NCBI RefSeq assembly: GCF_014931715.1
Contig: NZ_CP063164.1
Location: 496,001-560,000, forward strand
Direction of reading: 5' to 3'
Length of the DNA stretch: 64,000 bases
Source of the DNA: Sulfurovum indicum
Lineage (GTDB): Bacteria; Campylobacterota; Campylobacteria; Campylobacterales; Sulfurovaceae
The notes beneath the pieces were generated by a model, which saw only the letters and a list, made by a program, of their open reading frames with translations, ran no database searches and was not told the origin of the DNA. Position numbers and translations under genes: made by a program. Each line of letters starts with the position of its first letter. Position 1 is the stretch's first letter. Shown piece by piece: positions 27,247 through 35,294 of the stretch.

Positions 27247-27699
27247 ATGAACGAGACTTCATTGCAGGTAGCTTCAAACGTAAAACGGATCTGGTCATTC
27301 ATGATCGATGATATGGTGATCAATCTTCTTTTAATGATCATTTTCTCTTCCCAGTTGTCGGCGTTGATGTCCGGAATCACCGAAGTGAATGAAGCTTCCG
27401 TCATGATGATCAATCAGTTCATTATGGATAACATTGTTATTGTTCTTGCGATCAAAGTGCTGTATCATACGATATTGGTCTGGCAAAGCGGCATGACGGT
27501 CGGAAAGTATCTGCTTAAGATCAGAGTAGTTGAAATGAATAGTGGAATGAGACCGAGTTTTACGCAGGCTTTTTGGCGTGCATCGGTACGTTTGATCAGT
27601 GAAATGTTTTTTTATATCGGGTTTGTGTTCGCATTCTTCTCTCCGCTCCATCAGACACTGCATGACAAACTCTCCAACTGTGTAGTGACAAATGCTTAG
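27247..27699 (+). CDS. RDD-family membrane protein
   Basis: The 150-residue protein has three to four membrane segments and the RDD hallmark: an Arg-...-Asp-Asp pattern (VKRIWSFMIDDMVINLLL) in the first helix and LVWQSGMTVGKYLLKIRVVEM between helices. RDD proteins are small inner-membrane proteins, some acting as ion exchangers under salt stress; most have unknown roles. The start is set at ATG 27247, nine bases after purD. Its end overlaps the lptD start by 8 bases, so the genes are coupled. Confidence 0.82.
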   Translation: MNETSLQVASNVKRIWSFMIDDMVINLLLMIIFSSQLSALMSGITEVNEASVMMINQFIMDNIVIVLAIKVLYHTILVWQSGMTVGKYLLKIRVVEMNSGMRPSFTQAFWRASVRLISEMFFYIGFVFAFFSPLHQTLHDKLSNCVVTNA

Positions 27700-29809
27700 A
27701 TTTCTCTTTTCTGCTTTTTTTGTACTGATCCCTATAGAGACCCTTTATGGTGCAGAAGAGAGAATGAATATAGAGGTTACAGCAAAACATGTAGAGGGGA
27801 CGAAAACAACCTTGCATGCTCAAGATGGTGTGGTCATCTACTATCAGGACTCGGTGATCCGTGCAGATGAAGCCCATTATAATAAAGTAACACATCGTTT
27901 GGTTGTTGACGGTAATGTGGAGATGATCGGTTATCAGGGTACAAAAGAACACACTTCGCACCTGGAGATCGATACCGAGACGAATCATGTTCTATTCAAA
28001 GAACTCTTTTTTACCAATGAAAATGATATCTGGTTGTTGACCAGTGAGGCGAACCGTACGGATGGAAACTATACTTTTGGTACCAGCATGCTTTCCAGCT
28101 GTGAGGTCGAGGATCCATTATGGAAAATGTTTTTTTCCCGTTCCAGTTATGACAGTGATGCCAAATATATGAAGATTTATGATGCCAGAGTCTATTTTGG
28201 AGAGGTACCGGTTTTTTATACGCCGTATCTGGCATTCTCTACAGATAATCGGCGTTCATCCGGACTGCTTTTCCCACTGCTGGGATATACAGAAAATGAG
28301 GGATTGATTTATGAGCAGCCTCTCTTTTGGGCGATAAGTGACAGCATGGATCTGGAGTTTAACCCTCAGATACGGACAAAGCGTAGTTTCGGGATGTATG
28401 CAACTTACCGTTTTGTTGACTCTCCCTACTCATCAGGAATACTGCGTATGGGATATTTCAAAGATAAATCCTCTTATGTAGAGGAAAACAACCTGCCTGA
28501 AGACAAACACTATGGTTTGGAGTTTCTTTACGACTCCTCCAGAGTATTCACTCCGTATCTTTCAAATGACTATACTGACGGTCTTTATGCCAATATCACT
28601 TTATTGAATGATATTGATTATCTCAACCTTCAAAAAACAAGCATAGAACATTTTGGCCAGCTTCCTTTACAGGAATCGAGAGTAAACTATTTCCTTTATA
28701 ATGATGACTGGTATGGAGGAGTATATGCAAAATATTTTATCGATACGCGTTTGGAGCATAATGATAAGACACTTCAGACACTGCCGGCATTGCAGTTTCA
28801 CAAATATCTGAAAAGTCTTTTCTGGGACAACCTGACCTATTCGCTTGATATACAGACCAGGCATCTGGATAGAAGAGACGGTCCTACGCTTAACCAGGCA
28901 GAGCTTCATGTTCCTATTGAGTTTACGATGTCATTTTTTGATGATTTTATTTCTCTCTCTTTAGGAGAATCACTCTACTATGGGCGTTTCTTTTTTGGTA
29001 ATGACAATACATTGGTATATGATTATTTTCAATATAACAGCAATGTGCATACAGTAAAGCTTTTTACTGATCTGGTCAAGCAGTACAATGGGTTCATTCA
29101 TGTACTTCAGCCGTCATTGGAATATATAAAACCAGGATCAGAGAGTCAAAGGCCTGTAGATTTTGATGAAGTGATCCAAGACTCTTCAGGGCAGATAAAT
29201 GATGGATTAAGAGATCTTTTTTCTGTCGGATTACCTGAAGAACAGGCAGTTTTTTCACTTAACCAGTATTTTTATGATGAAACTATGAAACTTGTTTTTT
29301 TTCAGCGCCTGTCTCAAAGTTACTATACTGATAGAGTGTATGAACTGTCAGAAATCAACAATGAGATGCAGTATAACTGGAAAAACTGGCAGTTTTATAA
29401 CAATATCTATTATTCATATGAGTTCAACAAGATCAGTGAGTCTTCAACCAGGATCACGCTAAATGAGAGCGGCTATTATGTCAGTGTAGGACATACTTTC
29501 AAAAAACAGTTGATCGAACCAGGGCAGCCTGTTACTTCAAATGATATCAATTTCAATTTCCGATATGATTACAATGAACAGGTTACATTCAACGGAGGAG
29601 TGACGTATAACCTGGAAGAGGCAAGCAGTAAACTGTGGCGTTTTGGGACAGCCTATAAACAGGACTGCTGGAGTGTTATGGCACAGATACAAGCAGATGT
29701 TCTGCCAAGACCTACTATTTCCGATGGGAGTGCCTATACCCAGGAGTACAGTTTTACCTTTCAGCTCAACTTTATTCCATTTGCCAGTATCGGAACAGGA
29801 AACAGATAA
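27692..29809 (+). CDS. lptD: LPS-assembly protein LptD
   Basis: The 705-residue outer-membrane protein has a signal peptide (about 1-20, ending LYGAEE) and an OstA-type N-terminal beta-jellyroll (VEGTKTTLHAQDGVVIYYQDSVIRADEAHYN). It is followed by the LptD barrel domain (PVFYTPYLAFSTDNRRSSGLLFP onward) with many aromatic-ended strands. It inserts lipopolysaccharide into the outer leaflet. The gene overlaps RDD upstream, and its stop TAA overlaps the next start (TAATG). A second Lpt-related candidate, the small LptM-like lipoprotein, lies 11 kb upstream. Confidence 0.92.
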   Translation: MLRFLFSAFFVLIPIETLYGAEERMNIEVTAKHVEGTKTTLHAQDGVVIYYQDSVIRADEAHYNKVTHRLVVDGNVEMIGYQGTKEHTSHLEIDTETNHVLFKELFFTNENDIWLLTSEANRTDGNYTFGTSMLSSCEVEDPLWKMFFSRSSYDSDAKYMKIYDARVYFGEVPVFYTPYLAFSTDNRRSSGLLFPLLGYTENEGLIYEQPLFWAISDSMDLEFNPQIRTKRSFGMYATYRFVDSPYSSGILRMGYFKDKSSYVEENNLPEDKHYGLEFLYDSSRVFTPYLSNDYTDGLYANITLLNDIDYLNLQKTSIEHFGQLPLQESRVNYFLYNDDWYGGVYAKYFIDTRLEHNDKTLQTLPALQFHKYLKSLFWDNLTYSLDIQTRHLDRRDGPTLNQAELHVPIEFTMSFFDDFISLSLGESLYYGRFFFGNDNTLVYDYFQYNSNVHTVKLFTDLVKQYNGFIHVLQPSLEYIKPGSESQRPVDFDEVIQDSSGQINDGLRDLFSVGLPEEQAVFSLNQYFYDETMKLVFFQRLSQSYYTDRVYELSEINNEMQYNWKNWQFYNNIYYSYEFNKISESSTRITLNESGYYVSVGHTFKKQLIEPGQPVTSNDINFNFRYDYNEQVTFNGGVTYNLEEASSKLWRFGTAYKQDCWSVMAQIQADVLPRPTISDGSAYTQEYSFTFQLNFIPFASIGTGNR

Positions 29810-30078
29810 TGAATAACCTTGTTGAGACTATTGAAGAGGCACTGGATATTTTGGAGCTTCCTAAACTTATTACGAAAGAGGATATAAAAAAGCAGTATCG
29901 GTTCCTTGCAAAGAAGAATCATCCCGATATCGGAGGAGATGCCCAGAAGATGGAACAACTGAACCGTGCCTATAAACTTTTGATGCAGTATATAGAGGAG
30001 TTTCGTTATACTTTTGATGAAGAAGAGATAAACAGACAATTTCCAGGAGTTGAGCATGACCGGCGATTCAGACCATAG
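29809..30078 (+). CDS. Short J-domain protein
   Basis: The 89-residue protein is essentially one J domain: KEDIKKQYRFLAKKNHPDIGGDAQKMEQLNRAYKLL, including the HPD tripeptide needed to stimulate the Hsp70 ATPase. It lacks the Gly/Phe, zinc and C-terminal substrate domains found in the full DnaJ encoded at 38-39 kb, so it would recruit DnaK to a specific client. It is coupled to lptD by TAATG and overlaps the following phosphoribosyltransferase gene by 23 bases. The client is unknown. Confidence 0.85.
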   Translation: MNNLVETIEEALDILELPKLITKEDIKKQYRFLAKKNHPDIGGDAQKMEQLNRAYKLLMQYIEEFRYTFDEEEINRQFPGVEHDRRFRP

Positions 30079-30742
30079 TCACTACTTTGAAGATCGTGAA
30101 GATGCTGCCAGACAACTGATAGAAACACTGCCGCTTGAATTGTTGCGTGAAAATGAAACTGTTGTAATAGGTGTAAGTGAAGGGGGTGTTTATTTTGCAG
30201 ACAAGATAGCAAAATCACTGGATGCACAGATGGATATACTACTCACTGAGCCGGTTTTGGCTCCTAATAATCCTGAAGTAGCAATAGCAATGGTTTCTGA
30301 GACTGAAGAGGTTGTTCTTCATAAAGTACTGGTAGATGCTTTTGATATCAATGAGGATTTTGTTTACAATGAAGCACAGCGAAAATATGATGAAGAGGTG
30401 CTTGGATATGTCTATAAATATCGGAAAGGAAAGGATATTCTCTCTTTGAAAGGAAAGTATGTAATACTTGCCGATGAATGTATAGAGACAGGACTTACGA
30501 TGATGGTGGCTCTTAAGTCCGTCATCGCCAGAGAGGCAAAGAATATATATATTGCGACCCCGGTTCTGGACAGAGCTGTCTATGAGAACCTTATAGCTGT
30601 ATGTGACGGTGTTTTCTGCCCTCATAAGATACAAGACTATATTTCGATAGAATACTATTATAAAAATTTCAGACATTTGGATTTTGATGAGATACTGCGG
30701 ATTGTTGAATCATACGAGAAGTTTAAAAAACAAACAGAATAA
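30056..30742 (+). CDS. Phosphoribosyltransferase-family protein
   Basis: The 228-residue protein has a type I phosphoribosyltransferase fold: GVSEGGVYFADKIAKSL (phosphate-contacting loop) and VILADECIETGLTMMVAL. The latter holds the PRPP-binding position, though it departs from the usual VDDxxxTG (A-D-E-C-I-E-T-G). It resembles the broad-specificity PRTase-like proteins often found near stress genes; substrate unknown. ATG 30056 is chosen over TTG 30050 because of GGAG at proper distance. It overlaps the J-domain gene, implying coupled translation, and pnp follows after 16 bases. Confidence 0.75.
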   Translation: MTGDSDHSHYFEDREDAARQLIETLPLELLRENETVVIGVSEGGVYFADKIAKSLDAQMDILLTEPVLAPNNPEVAIAMVSETEEVVLHKVLVDAFDINEDFVYNEAQRKYDEEVLGYVYKYRKGKDILSLKGKYVILADECIETGLTMMVALKSVIAREAKNIYIATPVLDRAVYENLIAVCDGVFCPHKIQDYISIEYYYKNFRHLDFDEILRIVESYEKFKKQTE

Positions 30743-30758
30743 AAGGAAACGGATAACC

Positions 30759-32948
30759 ATGAGAGAAGAGATCATAAAGGTCAATGTCAATCATCTTGAC
30801 GAAATCTATGAGTGTAATAAAGTTGCCAAACAGGCAAGCGGTGCAGTAATGTACCGTCAGGGGAAAGCAGTGTTGATCGCTGCAGTAGCTATTGATGAGA
30901 AACCGGTTGAAGAAGATTTCCTCCCTTTAACAGTACAATACATCGAAAAGGCATATGCCGCGGCAAAAATTCCGGGAGGTTTCATTAAGCGTGAAACAAA
31001 GCCCGGCGATTTTGAGACATTAACATCACGTATTGTTGACCGCTCCCTGAGACCACTATTTCCTTCAGGCTTTCACTACCCTGTAACGATTTCGGTCATG
31101 GTAGTAAGCAGTGACAATGAAGTCGATATGCAGGTCGCTGCACTGCATGCAGCTTCAGCCGCACTTTTTGTGTCTGATATACCGGTTACACAGAGTATTG
31201 CAGCAGTACGTATAGGAAAGATAGATGATGCATTGGTTGTGAACCCGACACTTTCCCAGCAGGATGAAAGTGTTCTTGATCTGCTTGTCGTCGGTTCTGG
31301 AAAAGATATACTTATGATTGAAATGCGTACGATGGCTTCAGAGGTTATTGATGATATAGAAGTTGATACGATTGATCCGATGATGGGAGCTACACCATTA
31401 ATAATGGAGCATCAGGAGAGCAATGAGATTGATGAAGATGCTTTGGTTGAAGCGATCGCTTTGGCACAGGATGCAATAGAGAAGGCCAGCGAAGTGTACA
31501 GTACAGCATTGGGCCCGATAGTAAGAGAAAGCCTTCAGCTTGAATTGGCAGATGAGAAGATTGATGAGTCACTTTACAGCTTTATAGAGAATAATTATGC
31601 TCAGGCGGTGGAAGCAGCCATATCACATATGGCAAAATCTGAACGTTCTACAGAGTTGAAAAAAGTACGTGCCCAGATCATGGAGGCGCTTGACTCAGAA
31701 GGTAAAGAGGCTGACAAAGGGCTTGTAACCAAAGTACTTGAGCGCTATAAAAAAACAGTAGTCCGAAGTATGATCCTTGAGAAAGGTGTCCGTGCAGACG
31801 GACGTGCACTGGATGAAGTCAGACCGATCAGTATTGAAACGAACATACTCCCTTCTGTGCATGGTTCCTGCCTCTTCACCCGTGGCCAGACACAGGTTTT
31901 GGTAACGGCGACATTGGGGGATAAAAAAGATGCACAGATGTTTGAACTTATTACCCATAAAGGCACACAGACAGAAAACTTTATGGTCCATTACAACTTT
32001 CCAGGTTACTCTGTAGGTGAAGCCTCTTTTATAGGTGCACCCGGAAGAAGAGAACTGGGGCATGGAAATCTTGCCAAAAGAGCATTGGAACCTGCTATAC
32101 CATTAAACTATGACGGTACTATCCGTTTGGTTTCTGAAGTGCTGGAGAGTAATGGTTCCTCTTCTATGGCAACGATCTGTGGCGGATCGCTGGCCCTGCG
32201 TTCCGCAGATGTTGATATGCTCAATCTTGTTGCAGGTATTGCGATGGGGCTTGTCAGTGATGGTAAACGTCATGCAGTACTTTCGGATATTATGGGACTT
32301 GAAGACCATGACGGAGATATGGATTTCAAGATCGCAGGAACTAAAAACGGTATTACAGCACTGCAGATGGATATCAAGCTGGGAGGTATAGATCTTGCAG
32401 TACTTAAGGAAGCACTTATCCAGGCAAACAGAGGCAAGAACCATATTCTGGAGATCATGGAAGAGGCTGAAAAGAATATTGTTGAGAGTGAAGCGCTGCC
32501 GAGTACGGAACACTTTACGATCAATCCAAGTAAGATTGGTGACATCATAGGGAAAGCAGGAGCAACTATCCGTGATATTATTGAGAAGTTCGAAGTAAGT
32601 ATTGACCTTGACCGGGATGCAGGAGGGGTGAAAGTCTCCGGGGATGACAAGGAGAAAGTTGCTGCAGCAAAAGAACACATTAAAAAGATCGCAGATGCAC
32701 CGGTACGCAAACAGATGAGCTATGAAGTAGGCAAAACGTATCGAGGCAAGGTTAAAAAAGTAGTTGACTTTGGTGTTTTTGTTGAGATGCCTGACGGTTT
32801 TGATGCATTGCTGCATATTTCAAAAGTTGCCAAAGAGCGTGTAGATAATCTTGATGAACGCTACAGTGAGGGTGACGGGATAGATGTGGTGGTAATGGAG
32901 CAGAGAGGCAAAAAGGTCGAGCTTGCCACACCGGAATATTTAGCATAA
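30759..32948 (+). CDS. pnp: Polynucleotide phosphorylase
   Basis: The 729-residue protein has two RNase PH-like domains (FIKRETKPGDFETLTSRIVDRSLRPLFP in the first; RADGRALDEVRPISIET and GQTQVLVTATLG in the second), an alpha-helical linker, then KH (PSKIGDIIGKAGATIRDI) and S1 (GKTYRGKVKKVVDFGVFVEM) RNA-binding domains. It degrades RNA 3' to 5' using phosphate. The earlier in-frame start at 30684 lies in the preceding gene; ATG 30759 follows AAAAGGAAAC and gives the normal N-terminus. It ends the purD-to-pnp gene series. Confidence 0.97.
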   Translation: MREEIIKVNVNHLDEIYECNKVAKQASGAVMYRQGKAVLIAAVAIDEKPVEEDFLPLTVQYIEKAYAAAKIPGGFIKRETKPGDFETLTSRIVDRSLRPLFPSGFHYPVTISVMVVSSDNEVDMQVAALHAASAALFVSDIPVTQSIAAVRIGKIDDALVVNPTLSQQDESVLDLLVVGSGKDILMIEMRTMASEVIDDIEVDTIDPMMGATPLIMEHQESNEIDEDALVEAIALAQDAIEKASEVYSTALGPIVRESLQLELADEKIDESLYSFIENNYAQAVEAAISHMAKSERSTELKKVRAQIMEALDSEGKEADKGLVTKVLERYKKTVVRSMILEKGVRADGRALDEVRPISIETNILPSVHGSCLFTRGQTQVLVTATLGDKKDAQMFELITHKGTQTENFMVHYNFPGYSVGEASFIGAPGRRELGHGNLAKRALEPAIPLNYDGTIRLVSEVLESNGSSSMATICGGSLALRSADVDMLNLVAGIAMGLVSDGKRHAVLSDIMGLEDHDGDMDFKIAGTKNGITALQMDIKLGGIDLAVLKEALIQANRGKNHILEIMEEAEKNIVESEALPSTEHFTINPSKIGDIIGKAGATIRDIIEKFEVSIDLDRDAGGVKVSGDDKEKVAAAKEHIKKIADAPVRKQMSYEVGKTYRGKVKKVVDFGVFVEMPDGFDALLHISKVAKERVDNLDERYSEGDGIDVVVMEQRGKKVELATPEYLA

Positions 32949-32966
32949 GTTAAAATATGTTTGGAT

Positions 32967-33113
32967 ATAATTCCACCGTTTGTACGAAGTGATAAGTAGG
33001 GAAATCTATGCATTTATGTATAGGTTGGCAGTGTTGTCACTGTTTACGCAATCCGAACGGACTTTGAAAAACAGTCGAAGAGACTTAAACTCTACTAAAT
33101 ATAAGGATATAAA
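32967..33113 (+). promoter_or_regulatory. atpE promoter and long leader
   Basis: TATAAT at 32967-32972 (in ggaTATAATtcc) predicts a leader of about 135 bases before atpE. The leader contains hairpins CAGTG-TTGT-CACTG and TCCG-AA-CGGA and an AAGGA-type site close to the start codon. Long leaders are common for atpE, which must be made in excess; no known element was identified. Confidence 0.5.
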
Positions 33114-33419
33114 ATGAAAAAGTTTTTCTTACTTTTCTTGGCACTTGGTGCTGTTGCATTCGCTGGTGAAGGTGAATCTATGATCAAAGCTTACTCAGTA
33201 GTTGCTGCAGGTGTTGGTCTTGGTCTTGCTGCACTTGGTGGTGCAATCGGTATGGGACACACTGCTGCTGCTACAATTGCAGGTACAGCTAGAAACCCTG
33301 GTCTTGGCGGTAAGCTGATGACTACAATGTTCATTGCTCTTGCGATGATCGAAGCACAGGTTATCTATACATTGGTAATCGCGCTTATTGCTCTTTACGC
33401 TAACCCATTCATCGGTTAA
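33114..33419 (+). CDS. atpE: F0F1 ATP synthase subunit c
   Basis: The 101-residue proteolipid has an N-terminal signal-like helix (residues 4-17, then AFAGEGES) and two membrane hairpin helices joined by the polar loop ARNPGLGGKL. Glu80 is the ion-carrying carboxylate. The residue after Glu80 is Ala and no Gln stands in the first helix, so proton rather than sodium coupling is expected. Campylobacterota keep atpE apart from the main atp operon, as here. Confidence 0.95.
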   Translation: MKKFFLLFLALGAVAFAGEGESMIKAYSVVAAGVGLGLAALGGAIGMGHTAAATIAGTARNPGLGGKLMTTMFIALAMIEAQVIYTLVIALIALYANPFIG

Positions 33420-33516
33420 TATAAAGAGACTTTAAGGTTGTGGCGGTATACTTCCGCTACAACTTTTTGTTAACCCTCATTTTTAAAATGATAGTTTCTA
33501 ACTATCAGCTTCAAAT

Positions 33517-33601
33517 GCGTCAGTGGTGGAACGGTAGACACGCTACCTTGAGGGGGTAGTGCCCTAGTGGTGTGGAGGTTCAAATCCTCTCTGACGCACC
33601 A
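33517..33601 (+). tRNA. tRNA-Leu (anticodon GAG)
   Basis: The 85-nt cloverleaf has acceptor arm GCGTCAG/CTGACGC, anticodon arm CTACC-TTGAGGG-GGTAG (anticodon GAG), a long class II variable arm (TGCCCTAGTGGTGT region), the T arm GAGG-TTCAAAT-CCTC and an encoded CCA end. It reads CUC/CUU leucine codons. Confidence 0.96.
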
Positions 33602-33830
33602 TTCTTATCAAATCTCCTTATTTTTATAAAGCCCAACAAAGAAAGAAATACTTATTTCACAATTTATTTTCTATAAGGCCTTATTGCTTCATTGTTTAAA
33701 TTGGCAGGTCAGATATTCTTGACGTAATAAAAGAAGCATTTTTTAAATATTTTTTACTAAAACTACCTTAAAGTGCCTTATTTAGGGCCTATTTACTGTT
33801 ATTTTAGGATTTTTTAAGAACAAAGTGTGC
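33602..33830. other. AT-rich gap between tRNA-Leu and HU gene
   Basis: About 230 bases with no supported coding frame. AT-rich, with the repeated words CCTTATT and CTTAAAGTGCCTTATTTAGGGCC upstream of the HU promoter. No terminator with a U-run is clear after the tRNA. Confidence 0.5.
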
Positions 33831-33836
33831 TATAAT
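33831..33836 (+). promoter_or_regulatory. HU gene promoter -10
   Basis: TATAAT, 30 bases before the ATG at 33866; AAAGGAAG is the ribosome-binding site. Confidence 0.7.
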
Positions 33837-33865
33837 AGTTGCATCTTAATATTAAAGGAAGAAGA

Positions 33866-34147
33866 ATGACAAAAGCAGAATTTGTTGAGTTAGTGCAAAA
33901 GAATGGTGAATTTGAGAGTAAAGCAGCAGCAGAGAGAGCAGTAAAAGCATTCATTGATTCTGTAACTGAAGCATTGACTAAAAAAGAGTCGGTTTCTCTT
34001 GTAGGTTTTGGAACTTTCTCAACAGCTGAAGTGGCAGAGAAGAGCGGTACTGTACCTGGTACAGATAAAACGTATACCAAGCCGGCACATACAGCACCAA
34101 AGTTCAAGTTTGGTAAAACGCTCAAAGACGCAGTTGCCGGTAACTAG
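33866..34147 (+). CDS. hup: HU-family DNA-binding protein
   Basis: The 93-residue histone-like protein begins MTKAEFVELVQKNGEF and has the HU/IHF signature VSLVGFGTFSTAEVAEKSGTVPGT, including the beta-arm region that inserts in the minor groove. It bends and compacts DNA and supports recombination, replication and transcription. ATG 33866 is supported by AAAGGAAG; the longer frame from 33839 starts too close to the -10. An 8-bp hairpin follows the gene. Confidence 0.93.
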   Translation: MTKAEFVELVQKNGEFESKAAAERAVKAFIDSVTEALTKKESVSLVGFGTFSTAEVAEKSGTVPGTDKTYTKPAHTAPKFKFGKTLKDAVAGN

Positions 34148-34156
34148 TTCTTTTAC

Positions 34157-34182
34157 AATCAGATTGCTTTTGTGATCTGGTT
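34157..34182 (+). terminator. Hairpin after HU gene
   Basis: AATCAGAT (34157-34164) pairs with ATCTGGTT (34175-34182), one wobble, followed by TACTTCGGTATT. It is a plausible intrinsic terminator with a weak U-tract. Confidence 0.5.
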
Positions 34183-34199
34183 TACTTCGGTATTATTCT

Positions 34200-34391
34200 T
34201 TAAACAATTATTCTTTGTATTTCAGTTTTTTTCTCTATACTGTAACATACCTTTCTGGCTTTTTTTGCACTTGAACAGTTTGCAACCTGATTGGTAACAT
34301 AGACTACGGTCCCCAACATAAAAATTAGCATGACACTGATAAACAGTGTCACGAAGATGATATTTTTATTCTCTTTTTTCTTGTCTGCCAT
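34200..34391 (-). CDS. Small single-span membrane protein
   Basis: The 63-residue ORF encodes a highly basic start (MADKKKENKN), one membrane helix (IIFVTLFISVMLIFMLGTVVYV, about 11-32) and a basic tail with two cysteines (NCSSAKKARKVC). AGAGAT stands upstream of the ATG and TATAGT further up (complement of about 34421-34426), so it looks expressed. It is convergent with hup and divergent from the DUF5718 gene. No family is recognised. Confidence 0.5.
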   Translation of the reverse strand: MADKKKENKNIIFVTLFISVMLIFMLGTVVYVTNQVANCSSAKKARKVCYSIEKKTEIQRIIV

Positions 34392-34484
34392 TATTATCTC
34401 TATTATTTGATTTTTATTTACTATAAAGTAAGAGTGTGTATTTACTGTGTATTTTTTGTTATAATGCCAGAAAAAAGAGTATAC

Positions 34485-35285
34485 ATGGACTTGAAAAGTG
34501 TCATCGGCTTAGGTGTAGCAGGGAATTTTGCACACCATTTGGAGCAGGCAGGGGAATTGAAAGATTTTGAAAATGTAGTTACGGTTGAACCGGATGCACC
34601 AAAGGGTATATTCCCTTTCTATCTTCCCAAAACGGATACATTTTTGGGAGTTTACTCCATAGGAACAGACACACTTACTCTTCCAGCCTATGAAGCAAAT
34701 GCGCAGGTTGAGCCGGAGATAGCAGTACTTTTTGATATCATTTATGATAAAGATAAAAATGTGATAGACCTGGTCGCACAAAAATTTACTACTTTCAATG
34801 ATTGTACGATTCGTAAAGAGGGTGCAAAAAAGATCTCAGAGAAAAAGTCTTGGGGGATCAACTCTAAAGGCATAGGTGACAAATGGATAGCTATAGACAA
34901 GTTTGAGGAGGGTGGGGTCATGGACAGTTATCATCTCTGCTCGTTTGTCAAGCGTGACGGGCTTATACATCCATACGGAGTAGATGCACCGCTTCTGGGA
35001 TACAGTTATTTCTATACCAAGCTTAAAACCTGGCTGATAGATAAGATGAATACACAAGAGGATTTTGGACCATTGGAAAATATATCTGAGCATCTCAAAG
35101 CATGTAATTATCCTAAACAGGCACTTATCTCCATTGGGGCTACTGCCTATACAGAGTTTGGTGAAAACAATTATTTACAAAGCGGTGATGAAGTTTATGT
35201 TGTCGCGTATGATAAAAATGTAGATGACACCAGTTTTGAAACATCTGCGACTAAAATAATACTACATCAAACAGTGTACTCTTAG
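34485..35285 (+). CDS. DUF5718-type protein with FAH-like fold
   Basis: The 266-residue protein begins MDLKSVIGLGVAGNFAHHLEQAGE and contains PKGIFPFYLPKTDTFLG, VEPEIAVLFDI and WGINSKGIGDKW. The E-P-E-I-A-V strand recalls the fumarylacetoacetate hydrolase fold. It appears to be a member of the uncharacterised DUF5718 group common in Campylobacterota. ATG 34485 is chosen because the TATAAT at 34460-34465 overlaps the earlier ATG 34464 and AAAAAAGAG precedes 34485. Before an IS256 insertion its stop codon overlapped the stop of the convergent rubrerythrin gene. Confidence 0.7.
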   Translation: MDLKSVIGLGVAGNFAHHLEQAGELKDFENVVTVEPDAPKGIFPFYLPKTDTFLGVYSIGTDTLTLPAYEANAQVEPEIAVLFDIIYDKDKNVIDLVAQKFTTFNDCTIRKEGAKKISEKKSWGINSKGIGDKWIAIDKFEEGGVMDSYHLCSFVKRDGLIHPYGVDAPLLGYSYFYTKLKTWLIDKMNTQEDFGPLENISEHLKACNYPKQALISIGATAYTEFGENNYLQSGDEVYVVAYDKNVDDTSFETSATKIILHQTVYS

Positions 35286-35286
35286 C

Positions 35287-35294
35287 CGCGACTT
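35287..35294. repeat. Target-site duplication, left copy
   Basis: CGCGACTT flanks the IS256 element on the left and recurs at 36600-36607. With the base before it the duplication can be read as 9 bp, CCGCGACTT, depending on where the element's last C is assigned. Confidence 0.88.

Noticed and set aside
32103-32816. 237-residue minus-strand ORF within pnp
   Set aside because: Opposite the second PH and KH/S1 domains of PNPase; Cys/Phe/His-rich shadow.
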